NCBI RefSeq assembly: GCF_000717995.1
Contig: NZ_JODM01000003.1
Location: forward strand, 248,001 to 312,000
Length of the DNA stretch: 64,000 nucleotides
Direction of reading: 5' to 3'
Source of the DNA: Streptomyces violaceorubidus
GTDB taxonomy: Bacteria > Actinomycetota > Actinomycetes > Streptomycetales > Streptomycetaceae
This document shows positions 1-11,599 of the stretch, in pieces (within the stretch, counting starts at the first letter, position 1; each line of letters starts with the position of its first letter). The position numbers were made by a program, and so were the translations under genes. The notes under the pieces are model-generated. The model had not been told where the DNA came from. It ran no database searches and worked only from the letters and a program-made list of their open reading frames with translations.

Positions 1-80
1 GACGCCCCTGAAAGGGGCGGGGGGAACTGCGCGAGCGACCACGACGCACCCGCACCCGACGACGAAACGCGCGCCCCCCG
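1..80 (+). repeat. Dispersed intergenic repeat, copy 1
   Basis: It opens with a short hairpin (GCCCCTgaaAGGGGC), followed by a conserved GGGGAACTGCGCGA core and a CCACGACG/ACCCGCACCCG tail. The same architecture recurs at about 26454-26520 and 30617-30695, always in the same orientation. This copy lies just past the stop of the RDD gene and could help end its transcription. The left edge may be cut by the window. Confidence 0.7.
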
Positions 81-95
81 ACCCCGCCGGCCCAG

Positions 96-1523
96 CTAGC
101 CCGCGACAAACGTGCCGGCGGCCTTGTCGTGCCAGCACTGGTGCCACGGGCGGTCGAACAGGCACCACGCGACGCCGACCACGCCGACGGCCAGGAGCCC
201 CGGGACGCTGTAGACCAGCCAGCGGCGCAGGGCGGCGCCGAAGGACGGCGGCTCGTGGGCCTCGATGTCCCGCACCTCCAGGCCGAGCAGCCTCTTGCCC
301 AGGGTGCGGCCCCACTTGGCGGTGGGCAGCGCCTCGTAGACGACACCGAAGAGCAGCAGAACGGCGAGCACGATGCCCAGGTACGTGGACGTCGTGCCGT
401 CCAGCAGCCAGACCGTGACGGTCTCGCCGGACAGCTTGGCCTCGTCGATCTTGTCGTTGACGTGGTCGATCGCCTTGGAGCCGAGCGGCACGGCGGCCAC
501 CGCGGTGACGCCCGCGAGGACGACCGTGTCGATCAGCCGGGCGGTCAGCCGCCTGCCGAGTCCGGCGGGCCGGGCCGCCGCCTGCCGTCGGGCGGCGGCC
601 TGGAACACGTCCTCGACCGGCGGCTTCCAGGGTGCGACGGGCTGCGGCTGCGCCTCCCCGCCCGCCCCGGCCAGCCGGTGCACCTGCTGTGCCCAGGAGG
701 TCTGGCCGCCACCGGGACCGCCCGCCGCGAGCGGAGCGGGGGCGGCGGGCTGGGGCTGGGGCTGCGAGGGCTGCGGGGGTGCCTGGTGGGGCACCCTCGG
801 GGCGGCGGGCGTCTGGGGAGCCTGCGCGGCGGCGGCCCGGTCGGCGGCTGCCTTGCCGGCACCGAAGCCGGGGCCGGAACCGGGGCCGGAACCGGAACCG
901 GGGCCGCCCGGCTGCGGGCCCGTGCGCGGGGTGACCGCGCGGAAGGTCATGGTGCCCTCGTCCTCCGCCGCGGCGGGGGCGGGGGCGGAGGCGCTCTGCC
1001 GGCCCGTCGCCGGGCGGCGGAAGACGAAGGTGTTGCCGGCCTCGTCCTCCTCCGCCGCCTCCCCACCGGAGGAGGCAGCGGCACCGCCCTGCTGCCCGGC
1101 GTCGGCGCCGCCGTCGGCGGGCGGTGCCGTCTGGCGGGCGTGCGGGACCCTCGGGTCGGCGCCGCGTGCCGGCCCCGGCCAGGCGACGCTCTGCCCGGGG
1201 GCGTCGGCGGAGCCGCCGGACGGGCCGGAGCGGTCGGCGCCCCAGGCCCCCGCGGACTCCGGACGGCTGGCGTGCTGGGACGCGGCGGCGGGCGGCGGCT
1301 CCTCGACCGGGTCCTCGTCGAAGAAGTGCGGCCCGGTCTCCTCGACGGAGGCCCGCGCACCGGGCGGAGGCGCGAGCGGCTCGCCGTCCTTGGGGGCGGG
1401 GCGGCTCGTGCCCGCCACCCAGGAGGCGCCGTTCCAGTACCGGACGTATCCGGGAATGGACGGGTCCGGGTAATACCCCTCGCGGGGCCTGTCGTCGCCG
1501 GGGGCCGGGGTTGGGGCGCTCAT
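96..1523 (-). CDS. RDD family membrane protein with N-terminal DUF2510 module
   Basis: A 475-residue protein. The N-terminus carries a DUF2510 motif (residues ~17-36, YYPDPSIPGYVRYWNG), then ~270 residues of Ala/Pro/Gly/Gln-rich linker, then an RDD domain from about residue 318 with its typical RLTARLID segment, a GRTLGKRLLGLEV motif and three hydrophobic stretches. RDD proteins are polytopic membrane proteins, some linked to ion transport; the substrate here is unknown. The ATG at 1523 was chosen because the DUF2510 motif follows it directly; an in-frame extension to 1730 has no domain support. It diverges from ssgG. Family assignment is secure, role is not. Confidence 0.85.
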   Translation of the reverse strand: MSAPTPAPGDDRPREGYYPDPSIPGYVRYWNGASWVAGTSRPAPKDGEPLAPPPGARASVEETGPHFFDEDPVEEPPPAAASQHASRPESAGAWGADRSGPSGGSADAPGQSVAWPGPARGADPRVPHARQTAPPADGGADAGQQGGAAASSGGEAAEEDEAGNTFVFRRPATGRQSASAPAPAAAEDEGTMTFRAVTPRTGPQPGGPGSGSGPGSGPGFGAGKAAADRAAAAQAPQTPAAPRVPHQAPPQPSQPQPQPAAPAPLAAGGPGGGQTSWAQQVHRLAGAGGEAQPQPVAPWKPPVEDVFQAAARRQAAARPAGLGRRLTARLIDTVVLAGVTAVAAVPLGSKAIDHVNDKIDEAKLSGETVTVWLLDGTTSTYLGIVLAVLLLFGVVYEALPTAKWGRTLGKRLLGLEVRDIEAHEPPSFGAALRRWLVYSVPGLLAVGVVGVAWCLFDRPWHQCWHDKAAGTFVAG

Positions 1524-1768
1524 GTCCGTCGTCCCGTATCTGCTCGGGGGTTGATAGGGGGCCTCAACATCTATCAGACGGGCGCAATCCGTACCGGCGG
1601 TCCCGCCGTACCCGCCCCTTTCCGGGCAACCTCGTGCCGGGACCTTCACATCCGGGCCGCGTCCTGGTCCGGGGTGCGCGGAGAAAGTTTCCCGGACCCG
1701 CGTAATGCTCCGGCCCCGGGCCGGTCTCACCGGGCAAGGACGTACCCGACCCGGGAGAGGAACCCGCC

Positions 1769-2200
1769 ATGCACCCCAACCCCACCGGCCGCCCCACCGT
1801 CGTGGAACGCGAGCTGGAGCTGAGGCTCATCCTGTCGCCCGAGAGCGGCATCCCGGTGCCGGCCAGGCTCGGCTACCACACCGACGACCCCTACGCCGTC
1901 CACATCACCTTCCACATCGACTCCGGCCACCCGGTGCACTGGACGTTCGCCCGCGACCTCCTGGTGGAGGGCGTCTTCCGGCCGTCCGGGCACGGGGACG
2001 TGCGGGTGTGGCCGTCGAAGGCGGAGGGCCGCAGCGTCGTGCTGATCGCGCTGACCAGCCCGGACGGCGACGCCCTGCTGGAGGCGCCCACGCCCCAGGT
2101 GTCGGCCTGGCTGGAGCGGACCCTGCGGACGGTGCCGCCGGGGACCGAGGGCGCGCAGCTCGGGATCGACGACGCGCTGGCCGAGCTGCTCGCCCGGTGA
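1769..2200 (+). CDS. ssgG: SsgA-like sporulation/cell-division protein SsgG
   Basis: A 143-residue SsgA-like protein (SALP), the usual family size, with the characteristic core: an N-terminal LELRLIL stretch, PVPARLGYHTDDPYAV, FHIDSGHPVHWTFARDLL and DVRVWPS. SALPs are cytoplasmic proteins found in sporulating actinomycetes that act with the division machinery; SsgG helps place sporulation septa. Family membership is clear from the sequence. The G subtype is inferred from its place beside the FAD-linked oxidase and hpd genes, as in S. coelicolor. A GGGAGAGG ribosome-binding site lies ~9 nt before the ATG. It is monocistronic and convergent with the next gene; a 6-bp hairpin (2201-2219) lies in the 25-nt gap. 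Confidence 0.88.
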   Translation: MHPNPTGRPTVVERELELRLILSPESGIPVPARLGYHTDDPYAVHITFHIDSGHPVHWTFARDLLVEGVFRPSGHGDVRVWPSKAEGRSVVLIALTSPDGDALLEAPTPQVSAWLERTLRTVPPGTEGAQLGIDDALAELLAR

Positions 2201-2225
2201 GGGCCGGGCGGTGCGGCCCGCCGGA

Positions 2226-3662
2226 TCAGAAGAGCTTGCCCGGGTTGAGGATGCCCAGCGGGTCGAAGGCCTGTTTGACGGCCCGCTGCATCTCCAGGCC
2301 CACCGGGCCGATCTCCCGTGCCAGCCACTCCTTCTTCAGGACGCCCACGCCGTGCTCGCCGGTGATGGTGCCGCCGAGTTCCAGGCCGAGCGCCATGATC
2401 TCGTCGAAGGACTCGCGGGCCCGCCGGGACTCGTCGGGGTCCGAGGCGTCGAAGCAGACGGTGGGGTGGGTGTTGCCGTCGCCCGCGTGGGCGCAGACCC
2501 CGATGGTGAGGCCGTACTTCGCGGCGACGCGCTCGATGCCCTCCAGCATCTCGCCGAGCCGGGAGCGGGGCACGCACACGTCGTCGATCATCGTGGTGCC
2601 CTTGACGGCTTCGAGGGCGGTGAGGGACAGGCGCCTGGCCTGGAGCAGGAGTTCCGACTCGGCCGTGTCCTCGGCCGGGACCACCTGCGTGGCGCCCGCG
2701 GCCTCGCACAGCGCGCCGACGGCGGCGAGGTCGGCGGCCGGGTCGGTGGTGTCGAAGGCGGCGAGCAGGAGCGCCTCGGTGGTCTCCGGCAGTCCCATGC
2801 GGGCGAGGTCGTTGACCGCCTTGACGGTCGTGCGGTCCATCAGTTCGAGGAGGGACGGCACGTGCCCGCCCTCCATGATCCGGCAGATCGCGTCGCAGGC
2901 GGCGGAGGCGGAGGCGAACTCGGCGGCCAGCACCAGTTGCTCGGGCGGCTTGGGGCGCAGCCCGAGGACCGCCTTGACGACGATGCCCAGGGAGCCCTCG
3001 GAGCCGACGAAGAGCCGGGTGAGGTCGTACCCGGCGACGCCCTTGGCGGTGCGGCGCCCGGTGGACATCAGCCGGCCGTCGGCGAGGACGACGTCGAGGC
3101 CGAGGACGTACTCGGCGGTCACCCCGTACTTGACGCAGCACAGGCCGCCGGAGGCGGTGCCGATGTTGCCGCCGATGGTGCACATCTCCCAGCTGGAGGG
3201 GTCCGGCGGGTAGTAGAGGCCGTGCTCGTTCACCGCGCGGGAGAGCGTGGCGTTGACGACGCCCGGTTCGACGACGGCGACGCGGTCGACCGGGTTGATC
3301 TCCAGGACGCGGTCCATTTTCGTCAGGGAGAGGACCACGCAGCCGTCGGTGGCGTTGGCCGCGCCGGACAGGCCGGTGCGGGCGCCCTGCGGGACCACCG
3401 GGACGCGCAGTTCGGTGGCGGTGCGCATGACGTGCTGGACGTCCTCCACGGTGCGCGGCAGGACGACCACGGCGGGGGCGCCCGCCGGGCAGAAGCTCGC
3501 CATGTCGTGGGCGTAGGAGGCCGTGACGTCGGGGTCGGTGAGGACGGACCCGGCGGGCAGTGCGGCCAGCAGCCGGTCGACGAGGGCGCCCGGGCCGCCG
3601 GGGGCGCGGTCGACCGTCGCGGCTGCGTCGTCTTCGTCGCGAGGCGCTTCGATACGGCTCAT
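2226..3662 (-). CDS. FAD-linked oxidase, glycolate/D-lactate dehydrogenase (GlcD) type
   Basis: A 478-residue flavoprotein of the PCMH/vanillyl-alcohol-oxidase family. The FAD-binding part holds VPVVPQGARTGLSGAAN and EMCTIGGNIGTASGGLCCVKYG; the C-terminal substrate domain ends in the typical GTITGEHGVGVLKKEWL and FDPLGILNPGKLF segments. Such enzymes oxidise 2-hydroxy acids such as glycolate or D-lactate in the cytoplasm or at the membrane. The exact substrate cannot be read from sequence, and no iron-sulfur partner (GlcF) gene is adjacent, which fits a stand-alone D-2-hydroxyacid dehydrogenase. The ATG at 3662 (MSRIEAP) was preferred to an upstream start because the first 26 residues of the longer frame show no family features; no strong ribosome-binding site is visible. 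Confidence 0.85.
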   Translation of the reverse strand: MSRIEAPRDEDDAAATVDRAPGGPGALVDRLLAALPAGSVLTDPDVTASYAHDMASFCPAGAPAVVVLPRTVEDVQHVMRTATELRVPVVPQGARTGLSGAANATDGCVVLSLTKMDRVLEINPVDRVAVVEPGVVNATLSRAVNEHGLYYPPDPSSWEMCTIGGNIGTASGGLCCVKYGVTAEYVLGLDVVLADGRLMSTGRRTAKGVAGYDLTRLFVGSEGSLGIVVKAVLGLRPKPPEQLVLAAEFASASAACDAICRIMEGGHVPSLLELMDRTTVKAVNDLARMGLPETTEALLLAAFDTTDPAADLAAVGALCEAAGATQVVPAEDTAESELLLQARRLSLTALEAVKGTTMIDDVCVPRSRLGEMLEGIERVAAKYGLTIGVCAHAGDGNTHPTVCFDASDPDESRRARESFDEIMALGLELGGTITGEHGVGVLKKEWLAREIGPVGLEMQRAVKQAFDPLGILNPGKLF

Positions 3663-3751
3663 GATCACAGGCTCGCATCCACGGCCATCGGTGTGAACCC
3701 CGCGGGCGGCAACCCGTCGCCTGCCCGGTGTGATCGTCACATGGGCGCACA

Positions 3752-5197
3752 GTGAGCGCCATGGAGGTCATGGAGAGGCTCACCCGGCCAGAACAGGGCG
3801 AGGCACCGGCACCCGGGCGGCCCTCGCGCCGCGGGCGCCGGGTGCTGATCGCCTCCGTCGCCGGGGCCGCCGTACTCGGCGGGGTCCTGGTGCTGCTCCC
3901 CCGGGGGGCCGGGGACGCTCCCCCGCCCGCGCCGGGGCCCGCGGCGCCGGCGCGCGGGGCGGTCACCACCGGAGTGCCCGCCGCGCTGCCCGACCTGGCG
4001 GCGCTGATCGGCGACCGGGAGGCCCATCTGCGGGCGCATCCGCTGGACGGGGCGTCGTGGGCGGTGCTCGGCGCGGCCTACGTCGAGCAGGGCCGCCGTA
4101 CGGCGGACGGCGCGAACTGGCCGAAGGCCGACAAGGCGCTGCGCACCTCGCTGCGGACGGGTCCCGAGCGCAACCCGCAGGCCCTGGAGGGGCTCGCGGC
4201 GCTCGCGGTGGCGCGGCGGGACTTCCCGGCGGCCAAGCAGTGGGGCGAGAGCGCGGTGCGGGCGGCGCCGAAGCGGTGGACGGCGCACGCCGTGCTGATC
4301 GGCGCGTACACGGGGCTCGGCGACGACAAGGGCGTGGGCCGGGCCCTGGAGAAGGTGATGAAGCTGCGTCCCGGCGCTCCGGCGGTCGGGGCGCTGGCGG
4401 CGGGTGTCTACCGGGACCGGGGCTGGCGGGAGGACGCGGCGGCCCGGATCTCGGACGCGGCGGCTGCCGCCGAGGCACCGGCGGAGCGGGCGGCGTACCT
4501 GGAGCAGGCCGGGCGGCTGGCGTTCGAGCGCGGGGAGCGGGAGGAGGCGCTGCGGTTCTTCCAGGAGGCGCTGCGCACCGACCCCGACCAGCGGGCCGCG
4601 CAGGCCGGGCAGGGCCGGGCGCTGGCGGCGCTGGGCCGGACGACCGAGGCGCTGTCCGCCTATCAGGCGGCGCTGGCCAAGCAGCCCAGCCCCGAGTACG
4701 CCCTGGAGCTGGGCGAGCTGTACGAGTCGCTGGGCCTCGGGCAGGCGGCGCGGGTGGAGTACGACCTGCTGCGGGAGCGGGCGCGGGACGCGGAGGCGGC
4801 CGGGGTCGACGAGCAGTTGGTGCTGGGGCGGCTCGACGCCGACCACGGCGATGCGGCGGCGGCGGTGGAGCGGCTGCGGGCCGAGTGGGGGCGGCAGCCG
4901 GGGACCGCGGTCGCCGACGCGCTGGGCTGGGCGCTGCACCGCAGCGGTGCGGACGAGGAGGCCCTGGAGTTCGCGACGATCGCGACCGACGGCGACAAGG
5001 GCGGCGGGGTGCGCAGCGCGCTGAACGTCTTCCACCGGGGGGTGATCGAGAAGGAGCTGGGGCGGTACGGGCCGGCGCGCCGGCACCTCCGCGAGGCGCT
5101 GACGGTCAACCCGTACTTCTCGCCGCTGCGGGTGCCGGAGGCGAAGCGGGCGCTGGCGGAGCTGGGCGAGCCCCCCGTGGAGGGCCCGCCCGACTGA
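3752..5197 (+). CDS. TPR-repeat membrane-anchored protein
   Basis: About 481 residues. A basic N-terminus is followed by one hydrophobic segment (residues ~29-47) and a Pro/Ala linker, then a long alpha-helical region with repeated tetratricopeptide-like helices from residue ~85 to the end, for example ALRFFQEALRTDPDQRAAQAG and ALSAYQAALAKQPSPEYAL. TPR arrays bind partner proteins; no catalytic motif is seen. The protein probably sits on the membrane with the TPR domain outside. The start is uncertain: GTG at 3752, ATG at 3761 or ATG at 3770, none with a well-spaced ribosome-binding site. It is convergent with hpd, 23 nt apart. Specific function unknown. Confidence 0.8.
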   Translation: MSAMEVMERLTRPEQGEAPAPGRPSRRGRRVLIASVAGAAVLGGVLVLLPRGAGDAPPPAPGPAAPARGAVTTGVPAALPDLAALIGDREAHLRAHPLDGASWAVLGAAYVEQGRRTADGANWPKADKALRTSLRTGPERNPQALEGLAALAVARRDFPAAKQWGESAVRAAPKRWTAHAVLIGAYTGLGDDKGVGRALEKVMKLRPGAPAVGALAAGVYRDRGWREDAAARISDAAAAAEAPAERAAYLEQAGRLAFERGEREEALRFFQEALRTDPDQRAAQAGQGRALAALGRTTEALSAYQAALAKQPSPEYALELGELYESLGLGQAARVEYDLLRERARDAEAAGVDEQLVLGRLDADHGDAAAAVERLRAEWGRQPGTAVADALGWALHRSGADEEALEFATIATDGDKGGGVRSALNVFHRGVIEKELGRYGPARRHLREALTVNPYFSPLRVPEAKRALAELGEPPVEGPPD

Positions 5198-5220
5198 GAG
5201 CAGCCTTCGCAGAGCTGGTG

Positions 5221-7653
<2,433 letters not shown>

Positions 7654-7661
<8 letters not shown>

Positions 7662-8925
7662 GACGGCGGAGTCCGTGACCGGGGACGGCCACGGCGGCAC
7701 CACCGGGGCGACCATCGAGCTGGAGTCCCTCACCAAGCTGTACCCGGGCAACCCGCAGCCCGCCGTCGAGAACGTGTCGATGGAGATCAAGGCCGGGGAG
7801 ACGGTCATCTTCGTCGGCCCCTCGGGCTGCGGGAAGTCCACCACCCTGAAGATGATCAACCGGCTGATCGAGCCCAGCGGCGGTCGCATCCGCATCAACG
7901 GCGAGGACGTCACCGACATCGACCCGGTGAAGCTGCGCCGCAAGGTCGGCTACGCGATCCAGTCCTCCGGCCTCTTCCCGCACATGACCGTCGCCCAGAA
8001 CATCGCGCTGGTCCCGAAGATGATCGGCTGGTCGAAGTCCCGCATCCGCTCCCGGGTGGAGGAGATGCTGGACCTGGTCGGTCTGGACGCCGGGGAGTTC
8101 CACGGCCGCTATCCGCGCCAGCTCTCCGGCGGCCAGCAGCAGCGGGTGGGCGTGGCGCGGGCGCTGGCGGCCGATCCGCCGGTGCTGCTGATGGACGAGC
8201 CGTTCGGCGCGGTCGACCCGATCACCCGGGACCACCTCCAGGACGAGCTGATCCGCCTCCAGCACGAACTGCACAAGACGATCGTCTTCGTCACCCACGA
8301 CTTCGACGAGGCGATCAAGCTGGGCGACCGGATCGCCGTGCTGCGCGAACGCTCCCACATCGCGCAGTTCGACACCCCGGAGGCGATCCTCACCAACCCC
8401 GCGGACGACTTCGTCTCCGGCTTCGTGGGCGCGGGCGCGGCCCTGAAGCGCCTGAACCTGACCCGGGTGCGGGACGTGGGCATCACGGACTACCCGACGG
8501 TGACCGTCGAGGACCCGCTCCAGTACATCTTCGACCGGCTGCGGGAGTCGGGCACCAACGAGATCCTGCTCCTGGACCGGCGCGGGCGCCCCTACAAGTG
8601 GCTGCGGCGCGGCGACCTGATGCGGGCCAGGGGCTCGCTGGCGCGGGCCGGGACGCTGGTCCACGACACGGTGACCCGGGACGCGACGCTGCGGGACGCG
8701 CTGGAGGCGGTGCTCACCGACAACGCGGGGCGGGTCGCGGTCACCGGCCGGCGCGGCGCGTACGAGGGCGTCGTCGACATGGAGACGCTGATGAACTCCG
8801 TGCACGAACTGCTGGAGGCCGACCGGCTGGACGCGCTGGAGCACCAGCACGACCTGGAGGAGACCCGGGCCGCCCAGACGCACACCGAGCAGGAGGGCTT
8901 CGGCGGGGTCGGAGGCCGCGCGTGA
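7654..8925 (+). CDS. Osmoprotectant ABC transporter ATP-binding protein with CBS domains
   Basis: A 423-residue ATPase of the OpuCA/ProV type. The Walker A is GPSGCGKST (residues 55-63), the ABC signature is LSGGQQQR, and the Walker B is LLMDEP followed by the conserved His loop (FVTHDFDEA). After the nucleotide-binding domain come two CBS-like modules (from about residue 285, LQYIFDRLRESGTNEILLLD and VTRDATLRDALEAVLTD), the ionic-strength sensor of this transporter class. A GTG start at 7654 gives the expected N-terminus. Both ends overlap neighbouring genes, indicating translational coupling. Confidence 0.93.
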
Positions 8926-9788
8926 GCGGCTCCTCGCGCCCCTCGCCCGGCCACCGCCCCGCGGGCGAGTACAAGGTCGAAGGGCTCGCCTTCCGGGACG
9001 GGGACGAGGAGGAGGGCGAGGCGCCCGCGCCGTCCCCGGTGGCGGCGGGGCCACGGGTCGGCTGGCGCAAGCTGACCTTCCTGCCCGTCGTCCTGATCGC
9101 CGTACTGCTGGCGACCTGGCTGTGGTTCCGGCAGGCCGACCTGGACGCGCTCAGCCAAAACGCCCTGGGCAACGGCCAGGTCACCAAGGCCCTGTGGCAG
9201 CACGTCCAGCTGACGGTGATCTCCACATTCTTCGTGCTGATCATCGCGATCCCGCTGGGCATCCTGCTCACCCGCGCGGCGTTCCGGAGGGCCACCCCGT
9301 TCGCGATGGCGTTCGCCAACATGGGCCAGGCGACCCCGGCGATCGGTCTGCTGGCGCTGCTGGTGATCTGGCTGGGCATCGGCCGCAGGGCCGCGCTGAT
9401 CGGCATCATCATCTACGCCGTCCTGCCCGTGCTGTCCAACACCATCGCCGGTCTGAAGGCCAACGACCCGACGCTGCTGGAGGCGGCCCGCGGCATCGGG
9501 ATGTCCCCGCTGGGCGTGCTCACCCGGGTGGAACTGCCGCTGGCCGTCCCGCTGATCCTGGCCGGTGTGCGCACGGCCCTGGTCCTGAACGTGGGCACGG
9601 CGACGCTGGCGACCTTCGGCGGCGGCGGTGGACTGGGCGTGCTGATCACGACCGGCATCACCAGCCAGCGGATGCCGGTGCTGGTCCTGGGCTCGGTCCT
9701 CACCGTCGCCCTGGCCCTGCTGGTGGACTGGCTGGCCTCGCTGGCCGAGGTGCTGCTGCGGCCACGGGGGCTGGAGGTGGGCACATGA
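8922..9788 (+). CDS. Osmoprotectant ABC transporter permease 2
   Basis: A 288-residue second OpuC-type permease. It has a ~50-residue polar N-terminal extension, an extra first hydrophobic helix (LTFLPVVLIAVLLATWLWF), and then the core with the EAA loop GLKANDPTLLEAARGIGMSP. The GTG at 8922 overlaps the ATPase stop in a GTGA arrangement and has GGAGG 6 nt upstream, so it is favoured over longer reading frames. Having two different permease subunits is normal for OpuC systems. The gene ends in an ATGA overlap with the binding protein. Confidence 0.9.
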   Translation: MSGSSRPSPGHRPAGEYKVEGLAFRDGDEEEGEAPAPSPVAAGPRVGWRKLTFLPVVLIAVLLATWLWFRQADLDALSQNALGNGQVTKALWQHVQLTVISTFFVLIIAIPLGILLTRAAFRRATPFAMAFANMGQATPAIGLLALLVIWLGIGRRAALIGIIIYAVLPVLSNTIAGLKANDPTLLEAARGIGMSPLGVLTRVELPLAVPLILAGVRTALVLNVGTATLATFGGGGGLGVLITTGITSQRMPVLVLGSVLTVALALLVDWLASLAEVLLRPRGLEVGT

Positions 9789-10753
9789 GACGGCGTACCT
9801 GCTGGGCGCTGGCCGCCGCGCTCCTTTCCGCCTCCGCCGGATGCGGTCTGACCAGCGGCTCCCCGATGGTCGACGACGTGGAGCCGGGCACCATCGGGGA
9901 GGGGAAGCCGCTGGAGGGGGCCGATCTCACGGTCACCTCAAAGGAGTTCACCGAGCAACTGGTCCTCGGCGCGATCATGGGCATCGCCTTCGAGGCGGCG
10001 GGCGCGGAGGTGCTCGACCGCACCGGCATCCAGGGCTCGGTCGGCACCCGCGCGGCGGTGGAGAACGGCGACGCCGACGCCACGTACGAGTACACGGGCA
10101 CCGCGTGGATCACCTACCTGGGCAACAGCAAGCCGATCCCCGACCCGGAGCAGCAGTGGAAGGCGGTGAAGGAGGCCGACGCGAGGAAGGGCCTGACGTG
10201 GCTGGAGCCGGCCCGCCTGAACAACACGTACGCGCTGGCGATGAACCAGGCCAACTACAAGAAGTACAGGACCAGGACCCTCTCGGAGGTCACCGCCCTG
10301 TCGAAGTCCGACCCGGGCGCGGTGACGCTGTGCGTGGAGGGCGAGTTCGCCAACCGCGCGGACGGCCTGCCGGGCCTGGAGAAGGCGTACGGCATGTCGC
10401 TGCCCGCCGCGAACATCACCCAGATGGACACCGGCATCATCTACACCCAGACCGCGAAGGGCGCCTGCACCTACGGCGAGGTGTACACCACGGACGGACG
10501 GATCAAGTCCATGAACCTGGTGGTGATGGAGGACGACAAGAAGTTCTTCCCGAACTACAACGCGGCGCCCATGGTCCGCACGGCCACCCTGAAGAAGTGG
10601 CCGGCGATCGCGTCCGTCCTGGACCCGGTCACGAAGGCGCTGACCAACGACGTGGCACAGACCCTGAACGCTAAGGTCGACGTGGACGGCGAGGACCCGC
10701 ACCAGGTGGCGCTGGACTGGATGAAGGAGAAGGGCTTCGTGACGGAGGGGTAG
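9785..10753 (+). CDS. Osmoprotectant ABC transporter substrate-binding lipoprotein
   Basis: A 322-residue OpuAC/ProX-type binding protein. The N-terminus is a lipoprotein signal: basic MRRRT, a hydrophobic run, then SAGC, with the Cys at position 20 expected to carry lipid. The mature part has the family opening LTVTSKEFTEQLVLGAI and the motif DADATYEYTGTAW used in quaternary-amine binding. It would capture a compatible solute outside the membrane and feed it to the two permeases encoded just upstream. It is the last gene of the operon and converges on a protease gene 10 nt away, with no obvious terminator in the gap. Confidence 0.92.
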   Translation: MRRRTCWALAAALLSASAGCGLTSGSPMVDDVEPGTIGEGKPLEGADLTVTSKEFTEQLVLGAIMGIAFEAAGAEVLDRTGIQGSVGTRAAVENGDADATYEYTGTAWITYLGNSKPIPDPEQQWKAVKEADARKGLTWLEPARLNNTYALAMNQANYKKYRTRTLSEVTALSKSDPGAVTLCVEGEFANRADGLPGLEKAYGMSLPAANITQMDTGIIYTQTAKGACTYGEVYTTDGRIKSMNLVVMEDDKKFFPNYNAAPMVRTATLKKWPAIASVLDPVTKALTNDVAQTLNAKVDVDGEDPHQVALDWMKEKGFVTEG

Positions 10754-10763
10754 GGCCGGTCGC

Positions 10764-11543
10764 TCAGCAGGCGGGGACGTCGCCCTTGCCGCTCTCCAGT
10801 GCCTTGAGCGCGTCGACCGCGCCCGTGAGCGTCGTCACCGGGATCAGCCGGAGCCCCTTGGGCAGTTCTGCCTGCGCGTCCGAGCACTCCGCCTTCGGCA
10901 CGAGGAACACGGTGGCCCCGTCCCGCCGGGCGGCCTGCGTCTTGAGCGGCACCCCGCCGACGGCGCCGACCTTCCCGCCGTCGGTGATGGTCCCCGTCCC
11001 GGCGACGACCCGGCCGCCGGTGAGGTCGCCGGCGCCGAGCTTGTCGACGATGCCGAGCGAGAAGAGCAGCCCGGCGCTGGGCCCGCCGACGTCCTCCAGC
11101 CGGAGCTTGACGTCGACGTCGCCCTTGTCCAGCCGCAGGTAGCGCAGCGCGGCCGCGGTGGCGGAGTCCTGCGACTCCTTCATCTGCTCCTGGTTGTACC
11201 GCTCGATCTCGCTCACGTCGTCGCCGCTCGGATAGACGGCGTCGCGCGGCATCACGGCCCGGTCGGTGTCGAACCAACTGCCGAGCACGTCCCCGAGGTG
11301 GACGCTCGCGTCCGGTCCGGTCGCCTCGATGGTCGTCATCCGCAGCTGCCCGCTGGTCTCGTGCGTCGGCGCACCGCTGATCGTGATCACCTCGGCCCCC
11401 TGGTTCTCGCCCAGCACGTCGGCCGTCAGCCCCGGCTGCGCCACGGAGAACGGCAGCGGCGCGAACACGGCGGCCGCGAGCAGCGCCACGACGGGCAGAC
11501 CACAGACGGCGAGGAACTGGGGACGCGTGAGACGAGAGAGCAC
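10764..11543 (-). CDS. Membrane-anchored Lon-type (S16) serine protease domain protein
   Basis: A 259-residue protein with an N-terminal membrane anchor (residues ~8-30) and a C-terminal Lon proteolytic domain. The catalytic Ser156 lies in DVGGPSAGLL and the Lys201 in VGGVPLKTQAA; their 45-residue separation matches the Ser-Lys dyad of Lon. There is no AAA+ ATPase domain, so it belongs to the YlbL/SdrC-like secreted S16 group, some members of which also have a PDZ domain between anchor and protease. A PDZ domain is not obvious here. The start is a GTG at 11543 without a clear ribosome-binding site. Substrate unknown. Confidence 0.88.
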   Translation of the reverse strand: MLSRLTRPQFLAVCGLPVVALLAAAVFAPLPFSVAQPGLTADVLGENQGAEVITISGAPTHETSGQLRMTTIEATGPDASVHLGDVLGSWFDTDRAVMPRDAVYPSGDDVSEIERYNQEQMKESQDSATAAALRYLRLDKGDVDVKLRLEDVGGPSAGLLFSLGIVDKLGAGDLTGGRVVAGTGTITDGGKVGAVGGVPLKTQAARRDGATVFLVPKAECSDAQAELPKGLRLIPVTTLTGAVDALKALESGKGDVPAC

Positions 11544-11599
11544 GGGGTCAATCTAACGTGGCCCGATCGCCGGGGCTCCGACGGCCGGGTACGACCGGC

